A DNA stretch of 64,000 nt from Bacilli bacterium (lineage in GTDB: Bacteria > Bacillota_I > Bacilli_A > RFN20 > CAG-826), in contig CAAGAN010000006.1 of NCBI GenBank assembly GCA_900767825.1, forward strand, positions 1 to 64,000, read 5' to 3'. The position numbers and the translations under genes were made by a program. This document shows, piece after piece, positions 16,974 through 25,327 of this stretch; position 1 is the stretch's first letter, and each line of letters starts with the position of its first letter. Below the pieces are notes generated by a model. The model made no database searches and had not been told where the DNA came from. It saw only the letters and a list, made by a program, of their open reading frames with translations.

Positions 16974-17105
16974 GTGGTAAATAAAATTATAGAGATAAGA
17001 CTAAAAGAGCAAAATCTATTGATAACTGCTAGATTTTGCTACATTTTTATCTACCACTTTATCTACCACTTTATCTACCACTTTATCTACCACTTTATCT
17101 ACCAC
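16974..17105 (+). repeat. 12-bp tandem repeat array (5 x TTTATCTACCAC) with one inverted copy
   Basis: Five exact contiguous copies occupy 17046-17105. An inverted copy with one mismatch is at 16974-16985 (GTGGTAAATAAA). The array abuts a TATAAA at 17113-17118, so a -35 box would lie inside the last copies, and the AlbA_2-type gene starts 45 bp further on. The arrangement suggests cooperative autoregulation by the downstream DNA-binding protein. Confidence 0.85.
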
Positions 17106-17150
17106 TTTTTTCTATAAAATGGTAAAATTAATTAAACGAGGAGTGGGCAA

Positions 17151-18521
17151 ATGAATTATCATGATTTGGTATATGATTTAATTGAGCGTGACGAAGAAGA
17201 GTGGTTTGAGTTTAAAGAAAATTGGTTTAACAAAGAAGAAATTGGCATGTATATTTCTTCTTTATCTAATGCTGCCGCAGTTTGTGGCAAGGATGAATCT
17301 TATTTGATTTGGGGAATTAATGATAAAACGCATGCAATAACTGGAACGAATATAAAATATCATTGTGAATATAGAGGCGAACCGTTTCAAAATTATTTGG
17401 CAAGGAATCTTAATCCGTCTATTGCTTTTCAATTTAAAGAGATATCTATCGATGACAAGCGTGTAGTTATTCTTATAATCCCCTCCGCAAAAAAAGTGCC
17501 GACTTCTTTTAACAGAATTAGGTATGGAAGAATAGATTCTAGTATTACCAATTTGGAAAAATATCCAGAAAGAGAGGGAATCTTATGGAAGGCATTGCTC
17601 GAAGGATATCCGACTATGCTTAATACTGAATCGCCTACTCAGGACCTCACGTTTGTTCAATTAAAAAATTATTATTTAGCAAAAAATCTTTCATTTAATG
17701 ATGAAACTTTTAGAATCAACCTTCATTTATTAACGTGTGACAACAAATATAATATGCTGGCTTGCTTTTTAGCTGACAACGGCGAAATTCCGGTTAGGGT
17801 TTCTGTCTTTTCTGGGAAAGATAAAGCTTCTCCTCTTTTTTCAGTGAAAGAATTCGGGAACCAAAGTCTTGTTTCCGTTATAGATAGGATTATTGATTAT
17901 TCCGACTCGATTAACATGCCAAGAGCGCTTGAGAACTATGAAACCGGCATAAGAGAAGACGTTTTCATGTTTGATCAAGATTGTTTTAATGAAGCTGTTA
18001 AAAATGCTTTTATACATAATCAGTGGCTGAGAAAAGTTGCGCCTATGATTACTTTCTTCGATGATAGAATTGAAATTATTTCCTTTTCAGCGTTGGCACC
18101 AAACCAAACGATTGAGGGTTTTTACAAAGGACACAGTATCCCCGTTAATGAAGAGCTATCTTCTATTTTTCTCGCTACACATTTGAGTGAAAGAACAGGA
18201 AAAGGTAATCCTTTGATAGTTTCTCGTTTTGGACGAAAGGCTTTTGAAATTACAGATGCTTCGATTAAGGTTACAATCCCTTATAATTGGGAGCATAAGT
18301 TCGAAGAAGTGGTTGATAGAACGCCTAACAAATTGTCCAAAACTGAAACCAAAATATTGAAAATTATCAGCAACAATCCCGAATTGTCTCAAACTGAAAT
18401 TGCTGGTTTATCTGGCTTTGGCAAAACAACCGTCCAGAAAGCAATTACGAAGTTCAAAAAAATGGGCATTATCGTTCGTCAAGATTCTAACAAAAGCGGA
18501 TATTGGAAAGTAACAAAATAG
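17151..18521 (+). CDS. Schlafen/AlbA_2-domain ATP-binding transcription regulator
   Basis: The protein has 456 residues, with GAGGAG before ATG. Residues ~15-140 form the AlbA_2 (Schlafen-like) domain (EWFEFKENWFNKEEIG, SLSNAAAVCGKDESYLIWG, RYGRIDSSITNL). Residues ~270-380 resemble the RecG-related HATPase_c_4 region (FNEAVKNAFIHNQW, ERTGKGNPLIVSRFG). A C-terminal winged helix follows (ETKILKIISNNPELSQTEIA, GKTTVQKAITKFKKMG). Such proteins are common in Bacillota and act as DNA-binding regulators or in defence. The 12-bp repeat array directly upstream is a probable binding site. It lies inside what would otherwise be a continuous rpiR-nag region. Confidence 0.8.
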   Translation: MNYHDLVYDLIERDEEEWFEFKENWFNKEEIGMYISSLSNAAAVCGKDESYLIWGINDKTHAITGTNIKYHCEYRGEPFQNYLARNLNPSIAFQFKEISIDDKRVVILIIPSAKKVPTSFNRIRYGRIDSSITNLEKYPEREGILWKALLEGYPTMLNTESPTQDLTFVQLKNYYLAKNLSFNDETFRINLHLLTCDNKYNMLACFLADNGEIPVRVSVFSGKDKASPLFSVKEFGNQSLVSVIDRIIDYSDSINMPRALENYETGIREDVFMFDQDCFNEAVKNAFIHNQWLRKVAPMITFFDDRIEIISFSALAPNQTIEGFYKGHSIPVNEELSSIFLATHLSERTGKGNPLIVSRFGRKAFEITDASIKVTIPYNWEHKFEEVVDRTPNKLSKTETKILKIISNNPELSQTEIAGLSGFGKTTVQKAITKFKKMGIIVRQDSNKSGYWKVTK

Positions 18522-18792
18522 TTTTTATACTTGGTAGCTTTTTGTTGGTGCCTATATTTGAAGAGCTTTTTCAAAATTGAATAAATACCTTTAAACCAAA
18601 CGGTGATCATTTTGAATTTCTCCTGATTTCCCGCCAAAGAGAAAATTAAATAATATCTAGCTTTTCAAAGTCTACATTTTTTACAAGTTGTCAATTATTA
18701 TGAAGATGTGATTATTTTTAATGAAAACTTTTTTCAAAATGTTGTTTAATATATATGAAATTCATACAATTAATGAAAAGGAATTTCGGAAT

Positions 18793-19653
18793 ATGAAGAC
18801 AATTGGAATTGATGTTGGTGGAACTACCATAAAAGGTTCTAGATTCGATGAATTCGGAAAAGAAGAAGTTAGTGCTTCTATTAGGACTGAGAAACAAGAT
18901 TTCTCTATTTTCGTTAATAATATGTTTTCTTTAATTGGAAAACTTATTGATCCTGAAGTTAAAGGCATTGGGATTGTTTCGGCTGGTGATATTAATGCTG
19001 ACCATGAATCATATGACAATGTTATCAATATCCCTTGTCTAAAAGGAAGAAGTCTGGGTAAAGAAATAGAGAAGAAATTCAACTTACTGGTCTATATTGA
19101 AAATGATGCAGTAGGTGCATTAGTGGGTGAAGCTTCTTTAAGGAAAGAAAAGAATATAGAAATGCTTACATTTGGGACTGGGATTGGTTCAGCTTGCTTA
19201 ATAGATGGCAAACCATATCATGGGGATCCTTATGATTTTGGCCATGTTGCTTTATCTAGAAATGGATATAAATGCAAATGCGGGAAAAGAGGGTGCAGCG
19301 AAGTATATCTTTCTGCGATTGCCTTATGGAAATTAGCCTGCAAAAGATATAGGCACAATATCGAAGTAACTGAATTGATGGATGCTTATAGAAATGGGGA
19401 TAAGTTAGCCCATTCTATCATCGATGAATATTCTTTCTTATTAAATAAATTATTAGGAATAATCGATAAGAAACTAGCCCCTGAAGTAATTATTCTGGGT
19501 GGTGGATTAATGGGTTCTAGCGATGTATTTAAAGAGCATATCAAGAAATATAATGCTAAAATCGAATTTGCAGTGATGGGCAATAAAGCTGGTGCTTTAG
19601 GTGCTTCAATACTTATTAGGAGGGAACTAGAAAATGGAAGAAAAGTCAATTAA
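18793..19653 (+). CDS. ROK family sugar kinase (probable N-acetylglucosamine/N-acetylmannosamine kinase)
   Basis: The protein has 286 residues from ATG 18793, chosen over an upstream in-frame ATG because AAGGAA precedes it and the ATP site MKTIGIDVGGTTIKG then starts at residue 1. It has the catalytic segment YIENDAVGALVGE, the glycine loop TFGTGIGSACL, GH for metal binding, and the ROK zinc motif CKCGKRGCSE. No helix-turn-helix is present, so it is a kinase and not a NagC-type repressor. The following nagA overlaps it by 20 bp. Phosphorylation of an N-acetyl-hexosamine feeding NagA is the natural role; the exact sugar is not decided by sequence. Confidence 0.85.
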   Translation: MKTIGIDVGGTTIKGSRFDEFGKEEVSASIRTEKQDFSIFVNNMFSLIGKLIDPEVKGIGIVSAGDINADHESYDNVINIPCLKGRSLGKEIEKKFNLLVYIENDAVGALVGEASLRKEKNIEMLTFGTGIGSACLIDGKPYHGDPYDFGHVALSRNGYKCKCGKRGCSEVYLSAIALWKLACKRYRHNIEVTELMDAYRNGDKLAHSIIDEYSFLLNKLLGIIDKKLAPEVIILGGGLMGSSDVFKEHIKKYNAKIEFAVMGNKAGALGASILIRRELENGRKVN

Positions 19654-20800
19654 GGGTTTTTCTAACGTCAACATATGTTTTAAAGACGAAATTAGAAAAG
19701 GAAGTGTTTCCATTTCTAATGAACATATATCTTCTTTTGATGATGGGGAAGGATATCTAAGATTAAGAGATGACTTATTCCTTTGCCCTGGATTAATCGA
19801 TGAACACATACACGGGTGCCTTGGATTTGATGTAATGGATGCAAAATTAGAATCTATTCAAGGTATGGCTAATGCCTTAGTTAGGGAAGGGGTTACTTCA
19901 TTTTTAGCTACTACAATGACTGAAAGCGAGCCTAGGATTAATGCCGCTTTAGCTAATGTTGCTTCCTTCATGGAAAGCCAAAAAGAAGGTGCAACTGTAT
20001 TAGGAATCCATCTAGAAGGGCCATTTATTTCTAAAAAATATAAAGGTGCCCAAGATGAAAATAATATCCTTAAGCCAAATGTAGATAAATTCATCTCCTT
20101 CCAAGAAAAGGCCAAAGGGAATATCAAATTAGTTACTTTTGCAATCGAGGAAGATGATGGATCTTTCCTAGATTATTTAGTTAAGCATAATGTAGTGGCT
20201 TCTATTGGACATAGCGCTTCTAATGCCTCTACTTTGCTTAGTGGCATTGATCATGGGGCTAGATGCATTACCCATCTATATAATGCACAGTCTCCATTTA
20301 CCCATCATGAATCTGGAGTAAGTGGGGTAGCTTTAGCAGATTCTAGGCTTTATACCGAATTAATAGCCGATTTCTTCCATTCTACAAAAGAATCAGTCAA
20401 GATTGCTCTTGATTGCAAAGGAAAAGAAAAACTAGTCTTGATATCAGATTCAACCGAAGCCAAATATTTACCTGCTGGTAATTATTATTTAGGTTCAACT
20501 CCGATTGTATCCGATACAAATGTTGCTAAATTATTAAATGGAACAATCGCAGGAAGCGTACTTAGATTAGACAAAGCTTTAAGGAATATATCTTCTATAT
20601 CTAATATATCTTTCGTCGATGCGATTAGATTAGCTTCATTTAACCCTGCCTCAAATCTAAGATTAACTGATAGAGGAGAGATAAAAGAAGGATATTATGC
20701 CGATTTTGTCATTATGGATAAAGACTTTAATGTCTATGCGACTATAGTAAAAGGTAAACTAGTTTATACTAGCAATGAATTTAATCCATTTTTAAAATAA
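19634..20800 (+). CDS. nagA: N-acetylglucosamine-6-phosphate deacetylase
   Basis: The protein has 388 residues, with GGAGGG upstream of an ATG inside the end of the kinase gene. Metal and active-site segments are present: DEHIHG (HxH), GIHLEGPFIS (Glu ligand), IGHSAS (His), ITHLYNAQSPFTH (His and substrate loop), and LISDSTEA with the catalytic Asp. It removes acetate from GlcNAc-6-P to give GlcN-6-P for NagB, encoded 21 bp downstream. Length is typical. It is cytosolic and part of the kinase-nagA-nagB-esterase operon, presumably under the RpiR regulator. Confidence 0.95.
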   Translation: MEEKSIKGFSNVNICFKDEIRKGSVSISNEHISSFDDGEGYLRLRDDLFLCPGLIDEHIHGCLGFDVMDAKLESIQGMANALVREGVTSFLATTMTESEPRINAALANVASFMESQKEGATVLGIHLEGPFISKKYKGAQDENNILKPNVDKFISFQEKAKGNIKLVTFAIEEDDGSFLDYLVKHNVVASIGHSASNASTLLSGIDHGARCITHLYNAQSPFTHHESGVSGVALADSRLYTELIADFFHSTKESVKIALDCKGKEKLVLISDSTEAKYLPAGNYYLGSTPIVSDTNVAKLLNGTIAGSVLRLDKALRNISSISNISFVDAIRLASFNPASNLRLTDRGEIKEGYYADFVIMDKDFNVYATIVKGKLVYTSNEFNPFLK

Positions 20801-20821
20801 ATATATAAAGGAACAAATGTT

Positions 20822-21523
20822 ATGAAAATTATCGAATTTGAAACAAAAGAAGAATTATCTGCCTATGCTGGCGAACTACTTTTTGATTTGCTTAAAGTCA
20901 AAAAAGATGCAATTCTAGGCTTGGCTACTGGCTCCTCCCCATTAGGATTCTATGATTATGTATCTTCTACTTATAAAGAAAAAGGCATCTCTTTTAAAGA
21001 TGTTAAATCATTCAATCTAGATGAATATGTCAATTGTCCAATCGAAAAAGAAACATATAGATATTTCATGAATGATAATCTTTTCTCTAAGATTGATATT
21101 GATTTATCTAATACCCATTTCCCATCTGAAACTAATCCTTCTAGCTATGATGAAGAAATAGAAAAAGCAGGTGGAGTTGATTTTCAATTATTAGGAATTG
21201 GAAGGAATGGCCATATTGGATTTAATGAGCCATATACCCCATTTGATAGCAAGACTCACCTAATTGAATTAACTTCTTCTACTAGAGAGGCTAATGCTAG
21301 ATTCTTTAATAACGATATCAATATGGTGCCAACTCATGCCGTTTCGATGGGTATTGGAACTATATTAAAGGCTAAGACAGTCGTCTTGATTGCTAATGAT
21401 CCAACTAAGAAAGAAGCTATCCTTGGCCTAAAAGCAGGCAAGGAAGATATATCTAATCCTGCAACAAGCTTAGTAAACCACCCAAATTGCTATACCTTAA
21501 TTACCAAATCAGTTCTTGAATAA
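20822..21523 (+). CDS. nagB: Glucosamine-6-phosphate deaminase
   Basis: The protein has 233 residues, with AAAGGA before ATG. Family motifs are intact: GLATGSSPLGFYD (phosphate loop), SFNLDEYV (catalytic Asp), GIGRNGHIGFNEP (active-site His), and a C-terminal VSMGIGTI. It converts GlcN-6-P to fructose-6-phosphate and ammonia, linking amino-sugar use to the phosphofructokinase encoded near 26 kb. It is slightly shorter than the E. coli protein and lacks the allosteric tail, like Bacillus NagB. The esterase gene starts three bases after its stop. Confidence 0.95.
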   Translation: MKIIEFETKEELSAYAGELLFDLLKVKKDAILGLATGSSPLGFYDYVSSTYKEKGISFKDVKSFNLDEYVNCPIEKETYRYFMNDNLFSKIDIDLSNTHFPSETNPSSYDEEIEKAGGVDFQLLGIGRNGHIGFNEPYTPFDSKTHLIELTSSTREANARFFNNDINMVPTHAVSMGIGTILKAKTVVLIANDPTKKEAILGLKAGKEDISNPATSLVNHPNCYTLITKSVLE

Positions 21524-21525
21524 TT

Positions 21526-22464
21526 ATGAAAGATTATTTTAAGGAAAATGCCTATTCCTTATTTTCTAAACCTTTTTGCGCTTGCAAAGAGGCTTTTATC
21601 AATGTCCATAGGATTCCAAATTATGTAGTTCCAAAAGATAAGACTTTAGAAGAAGTAATCATGGAGACGACTTTATGGACTCATCCTGATACTAATCTAA
21701 GTTTTGATTTACTTGAATCAGAGCAAAAGAAACACCAGGTATATTATCCATATGAAGATTCTAAACTAGGATTGTTCTATTTTAGCGTTCCTAATCCAAA
21801 AGGAAGTGTCTTATTAGTACCAGGTGGGGCTTATGGATTAGTATGTACTTATCCAGATGGCTTTGCTAAAGCTAAAGATATATTAGCCCTTGGGTATAAT
21901 TGCTTCATCATTATGTATAGAACAAATGTTGAAGCAAGTTTTCCTAATGTCATCGTTGATTTTAGGAAGGCCATGGATGTGATTTATGATAAAAAGAATA
22001 TTTTTGAATTAGGGGAAAAAATAATCTTAATGGGCTTTTCGGCTGGAGGGCATCTAGCTTCTTTAGTATGTAGAAAAGACATTGCATCTACTTATGGCAT
22101 CCCTAGGTTTAAATATCTAGTTTTAGGTTATCCAGTCATAAGTCTAGAAAATAATACCCACATCGAAACTAGAAATTATTTCCTAGGTAAATATAAAGAC
22201 GATCCTTATTACCAACATTATTTCTCTACATCTAATTTTATAGATAAAGATTATCCATCTACTTTCCTTTGGAGATCAGAAGACGATCCTAGTGTTCCTA
22301 TCTCTAATTCAGATGAATTTGAATTGGCCTTAAAAGAAAAGCAAGTACCCCATATGTATAAAATCTATCCTGGAAAGGTACATGGGCTAGATATGAATCT
22401 AAATAAATCCAGGTATTGCTGGATTAATCCTGCCTTGGATTTCTTTATTAAAAATCCTAGATAA
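21526..22464 (+). CDS. Alpha/beta-hydrolase (acetyl-esterase type) of the amino-sugar operon
   Basis: The protein has 312 residues. Alpha/beta-hydrolase fold features are an oxyanion strand (SVLLVPGGAYG), the nucleophile elbow GFSAGGHLASL, an acid residue in WRSEDDPSVPI, and a late His in GKVHGLD. No signal peptide is visible, so it is cytosolic. Close family members deacetylate sugars or xylan oligomers. The position directly after nagB suggests removal of O-acetyl groups from host-derived N-acetyl sugars, which is inference. A terminator follows its stop. Confidence 0.8.
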   Translation: MKDYFKENAYSLFSKPFCACKEAFINVHRIPNYVVPKDKTLEEVIMETTLWTHPDTNLSFDLLESEQKKHQVYYPYEDSKLGLFYFSVPNPKGSVLLVPGGAYGLVCTYPDGFAKAKDILALGYNCFIIMYRTNVEASFPNVIVDFRKAMDVIYDKKNIFELGEKIILMGFSAGGHLASLVCRKDIASTYGIPRFKYLVLGYPVISLENNTHIETRNYFLGKYKDDPYYQHYFSTSNFIDKDYPSTFLWRSEDDPSVPISNSDEFELALKEKQVPHMYKIYPGKVHGLDMNLNKSRYCWINPALDFFIKNPR

Positions 22465-22477
22465 AAGGCAAATGAAA

Positions 22478-22500
22478 AGGAGGGCAACGGCCCTCTTTGT
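22478..22500 (+). terminator. Intrinsic terminator of the nag operon
   Basis: GAGGGC, loop AACG, GCCCTC at 22480-22495, then a short T-rich tail (TTTGTT). It lies 16 bp after the esterase stop. Confidence 0.75.
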
Positions 22501-22586
22501 TAACTATAATCTTATTATGGCAAGACTTGATTACTTGTTTAATTTACTTATGATTGCTTGAAATGCAAAATATTTAAAGGAGTGTG

Positions 22587-22898
22587 ATGATTATGGCAAA
22601 TAAAGCTACCGTTTATGCTCGCATAGATATAAAGCTAAAAGAAAATGCCGAAGAGATTCTTTCTCAACTAGGCATTACGCCTTCTAACGCTATAAAGATG
22701 CTATACACCCAAATTGTATTGACTAGGAGCCTGCCTCTTAATTTACGTCTTCCCTCTTCAAAGCCCGTATCAATAGGCGAAATGAGTCAAGCTGAATTAG
22801 ATGCCGAACTATTAAAAGGGGTTAAATCACTCAAATCCGAAAAAACCTATACAGCGGATGAAATTGATGCCGAATTAAAGAAAGAATTCGGCATATGA
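22587..22898 (+). CDS. Orphan DinJ/RelB-type antitoxin
   Basis: The protein has about 103 residues. ATG 22587 and ATG 22593 both follow AAAGGAG; the second gives the usual family start (MANKATVYARID). The N-terminus is a ribbon-helix-helix (ATVYARIDIKLKENAEEILS, LGITPSNAIKMLYTQIVLTR), and the tail is acidic (TADEIDAELKKEFG), as in DinJ, which normally binds the YafQ/RelE toxin. No toxin gene follows: 76 bp later comes a convergent kinase gene, with a hairpin between. It is either a remnant of a toxin-antitoxin pair or a stand-alone regulator. Confidence 0.85.
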   Translation: MIMANKATVYARIDIKLKENAEEILSQLGITPSNAIKMLYTQIVLTRSLPLNLRLPSSKPVSIGEMSQAELDAELLKGVKSLKSEKTYTADEIDAELKKEFGI

Positions 22899-22929
22899 AC
22901 ACAAAATAGAAATAACTAAGTACAAAAAA

Positions 22930-22956
22930 TGGCAGCATTTAAACTGCCCAATTTTT
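22930..22956. terminator. Possible bidirectional terminator
   Basis: GGCAG (22931-22935) and CTGCC (22944-22948) are flanked by A-rich sequence on the left and T6 on the right, between the convergent dinJ-like and nucleoside kinase genes. Confidence 0.6.
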
Positions 22957-22974
22957 TAATTAAGTCATTATTTA

Positions 22975-24624
22975 TCAAACATCTGCGTAGCAGCTTCCAC
23001 CGATAAATTCCCTCATCAAGGAATTCGATGGAACCCATCCTTCATCCATATCAACGAAGAATTTAAGCATTCTCATTAATCTAGTCGCGACTGGGAAAAT
23101 AATTGATTCCTTATCGATTTGTTGTAGTAGTGGCAAGGCATATTTCTTCATGACACTTAATTCATATGGAAGCATGGAATTATAGACATAATCGCTTCCT
23201 TCTTGGGTATCATAAATCCATTTGAATTCGCCTTTTCTGACTGAAGGCCACATGGATATAGTTTCTTCGGCAGAGGAATTCCTGAACTTGAAGTCCCTGA
23301 CTATACGCCTGATTAATCTTAAATCAGTCAAGGAAACTGGGTTATGGTCATCAAGGTTAATCTGGGCTTGTGGGGCGATGAATATCTTGAATTTATTTGA
23401 TTTAGGGATATCGATTGTAAGCCTATCGTTTAAGGCATGGATGCCTTCAATGATTATAGGCTCGCCCTTATTTACCTTAAGTAACCTTCCCGGAACGCTT
23501 TTCCCAGATTGGAAATCAAATTTAGGTAATTGGACTTCTTCCCCATTAATTAAATCAACCATGTTTTGGTTAAATAATGGGATATTAAGCGCCTCGATTG
23601 ATTCTAGATCTGGAGATCCATCTTCATCTAGGGGTATCTTGCTCTTTTCTAAATAATAGTCATCAATTGAAATTCTAATAGGCTTAATTCCCCTAGAAAG
23701 AAGCTCAATCCTAAGTCTATTGGCAAATGTAGTCTTTCCAGAAGAAGAAGGACCTGCAACACAAATTAAGGAGATATCATCGATGGAATCCTCGATTAAT
23801 TGACCTAGCTCGCAAAGCATCCTGTTATGTCTAGCTTCGCATATATTGATGAATTCGCTTGGACCTCTTTCCTTAATGGATTTATTGATATCTGCAACAG
23901 TAGAAGTACCGACAATCTTTGCCCAGTCATGGCTTTCTTTTAAGGTCCTGCCAAAAGTAGGGGCATCCTGGAATGGAGGGATTTTCCCATCATATTCGCT
24001 TCTAGGATATTGGAGCAAGAATCCAGGCGCATATAGCCTTAATTTATAATCCTTTATATATCCAGTAGAAGGAACCATATGGCTATACATATAATCTAGA
24101 TAGCCATCGCATTCATATAGGTGTACTGTCTTTTCTGGACGGTACTGAAGAAGTGCTAGCTTATCTTGATAACCTAATTCTTCATATATTCTAGAAGCTT
24201 CTTCATTGCTAACTACCATTCTCTTCAATGGGAAATCTGATTTGACAATGTTATCGATTTCATGGTTGAGTCGAAGTAGCATTGCTGTATTAGCAACATA
24301 TCCTGGAGTCAATAGGTGGATAGATAAACACCTAGAAACGTTATAGGCTAACCTAATCTTTAGTTCTGGATAGCATCTTTTGAAAGCCATCGAGACAATA
24401 TAACGCAAAGAAGCCTCATATGTCTTTATTGAATCTCTATCCTTGACGGTAAGGAATTCAACTTCGGCATCATAATAGACTTCATATGTAAGTTCTCTAA
24501 CCCTGTTATTGACTTTAGCGACTATATATTTCTTGTCTGGATCTTTATCTCCTAGGATATCTAGAAGGGAAGTTTTCTTCTCATATTCCCTAGTCTCTCC
24601 GTTTACTTTTATCTTAAATGTCAT
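22975..24624 (-). CDS. TGS-domain nucleoside (uridine) kinase fusion
   Basis: The protein has 549 residues, with GAGGAGG before ATG. Residues 1-65 are a TGS domain. About 70-250 resembles the editing region of threonyl-tRNA synthetase (LLTPGYVANTAMLL, MVPSTGYIKDYKLRLYAPGF). From ~285 there is a uridine kinase/PRK domain with Walker A AGPSSSGKTTFANR, SIDDYYLEKSKI, and EPIIIEGIHALND. The fusion is known in many Bacillota and is annotated as nucleoside kinase or uridine kinase; the use of the N-terminal part is not settled. It is monocistronic, convergent with the antitoxin gene. Confidence 0.9.
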   Translation of the reverse strand: MTFKIKVNGETREYEKKTSLLDILGDKDPDKKYIVAKVNNRVRELTYEVYYDAEVEFLTVKDRDSIKTYEASLRYIVSMAFKRCYPELKIRLAYNVSRCLSIHLLTPGYVANTAMLLRLNHEIDNIVKSDFPLKRMVVSNEEASRIYEELGYQDKLALLQYRPEKTVHLYECDGYLDYMYSHMVPSTGYIKDYKLRLYAPGFLLQYPRSEYDGKIPPFQDAPTFGRTLKESHDWAKIVGTSTVADINKSIKERGPSEFINICEARHNRMLCELGQLIEDSIDDISLICVAGPSSSGKTTFANRLRIELLSRGIKPIRISIDDYYLEKSKIPLDEDGSPDLESIEALNIPLFNQNMVDLINGEEVQLPKFDFQSGKSVPGRLLKVNKGEPIIIEGIHALNDRLTIDIPKSNKFKIFIAPQAQINLDDHNPVSLTDLRLIRRIVRDFKFRNSSAEETISMWPSVRKGEFKWIYDTQEGSDYVYNSMLPYELSVMKKYALPLLQQIDKESIIFPVATRLMRMLKFFVDMDEGWVPSNSLMREFIGGSCYADV

Positions 24625-24704
24625 AATTACCTCCTCATCAGTTTAAACTTTTGAGTTAGTTATCTTAATATGTAAGCCCTTACATTTCAATTAGAAAGTA
24701 TTCC
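24625..24704. other. Upstream region of the nucleoside kinase gene
   Basis: An AT-rich spacer holding the ribosome site of the minus-strand kinase. It ends in the 11-bp direct repeat GAAAGTATTCC (24694-24704) that recurs at 25283-25293 on the other side of the decayed element. Confidence 0.5.
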
Positions 24705-25282
24705 GGTGAGTTTCACGATTTTGATGTTACTAGACAGAATCGTTGCAACAAATGGTATCAAAGCACCAAACCCACCCTTGACCACGGGTATTTTTGGCTA
24801 TGTTGCCCAAATTGGTTCATAATTCTCCTTTTTGGTAAATTGTTACCTTTTTTTCGATTATATTGCATTTGTAGATTTTCCCAATGCATTTATTCTTTTA
24901 TTTCTACTTAAAAACATAGATTTTAAAAGATATGTTTCCGATGGCAATGGAGATATTATTCATTGAGTTTCACGATTTTTGGCTGTTACTTGACAGAGTC
25001 GTTGCAACAAATGGTATCAAAGCATCAAATCCACCCTTGACCACGGCTATTTTTGCCTATGTTGCCCAAATTGGTGAATGTTATAAATATAGATTATCTC
25101 TATCATGGCATAAACCTATATAGGGCAAGGCTGGGGATTCAGGTTGTGCAAGGTCAGACAAAAGGTAGACCCCCAATTCATGGAAGGGACAGAAGAAAGA
25201 AAGCCGAGCAATTAAAACTGTTCCAAATCAATGCCATAAAGTTCTTTAGAACTTATAAATTGGTAAAATCGTGAAACTCAAT
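24705..25282 (+). mobile_element. Decayed insertion element with duplicated left end
   Basis: Two copies (~90% identical) of a ~110-bp left end lie at 24708-24816 and 24965-25075. A 19-bp perfect inverted repeat joins 24961-24979 with 25265-25283. The whole is framed by the direct repeat GAAAGTATTCC (24694-24704 and 25283-25293), a probable target duplication of unusual length. Before the right end an in-frame remnant reads GRPPIHGRDRRKKAEQLKLF to ...FFRTYKLVKS, stopping inside the terminal repeat, as expected for the C-terminus of a transposase. Most of the transposase is gone. The family was not identified. Confidence 0.7.
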
Positions 25283-25313
25283 GAAAGTATTCCACAAAAT
25301 AGCTTCTTTCCTT

Positions 25314-25319
25314 TATAAT
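25314..25319 (+). promoter_or_regulatory. -10 hexamer of a probable leaderless transcript (hydrolase-PFK)
   Basis: TATAAT is followed by 8 nt and then ATG 25328. TCCACA lies 17 bp upstream as a possible -35, partly inside the direct repeat of the decayed element. No Shine-Dalgarno site. Confidence 0.55.
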
Positions 25320-25327
25320 ACTTAGAA

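Noticed and set aside
17046..17105. CRISPR array
   Set aside because: The 12-bp units are contiguous with no spacers, and no cas genes are in the window.
18793..19653. NagC/XylR-type ROK repressor
   Set aside because: The protein begins directly with the ATP-binding loop and has no DNA-binding domain.
22975..24624. Threonyl-tRNA synthetase
   Set aside because: The TGS and editing-like parts match, but the catalytic class II core is absent and the C-terminus is a P-loop uridine kinase.
24932..25274. Small plus-strand frames in the decayed element as independent genes
   Set aside because: They consist of element end sequence plus a transposase tail that stops in the terminal repeat; there is no intact start or catalytic region.
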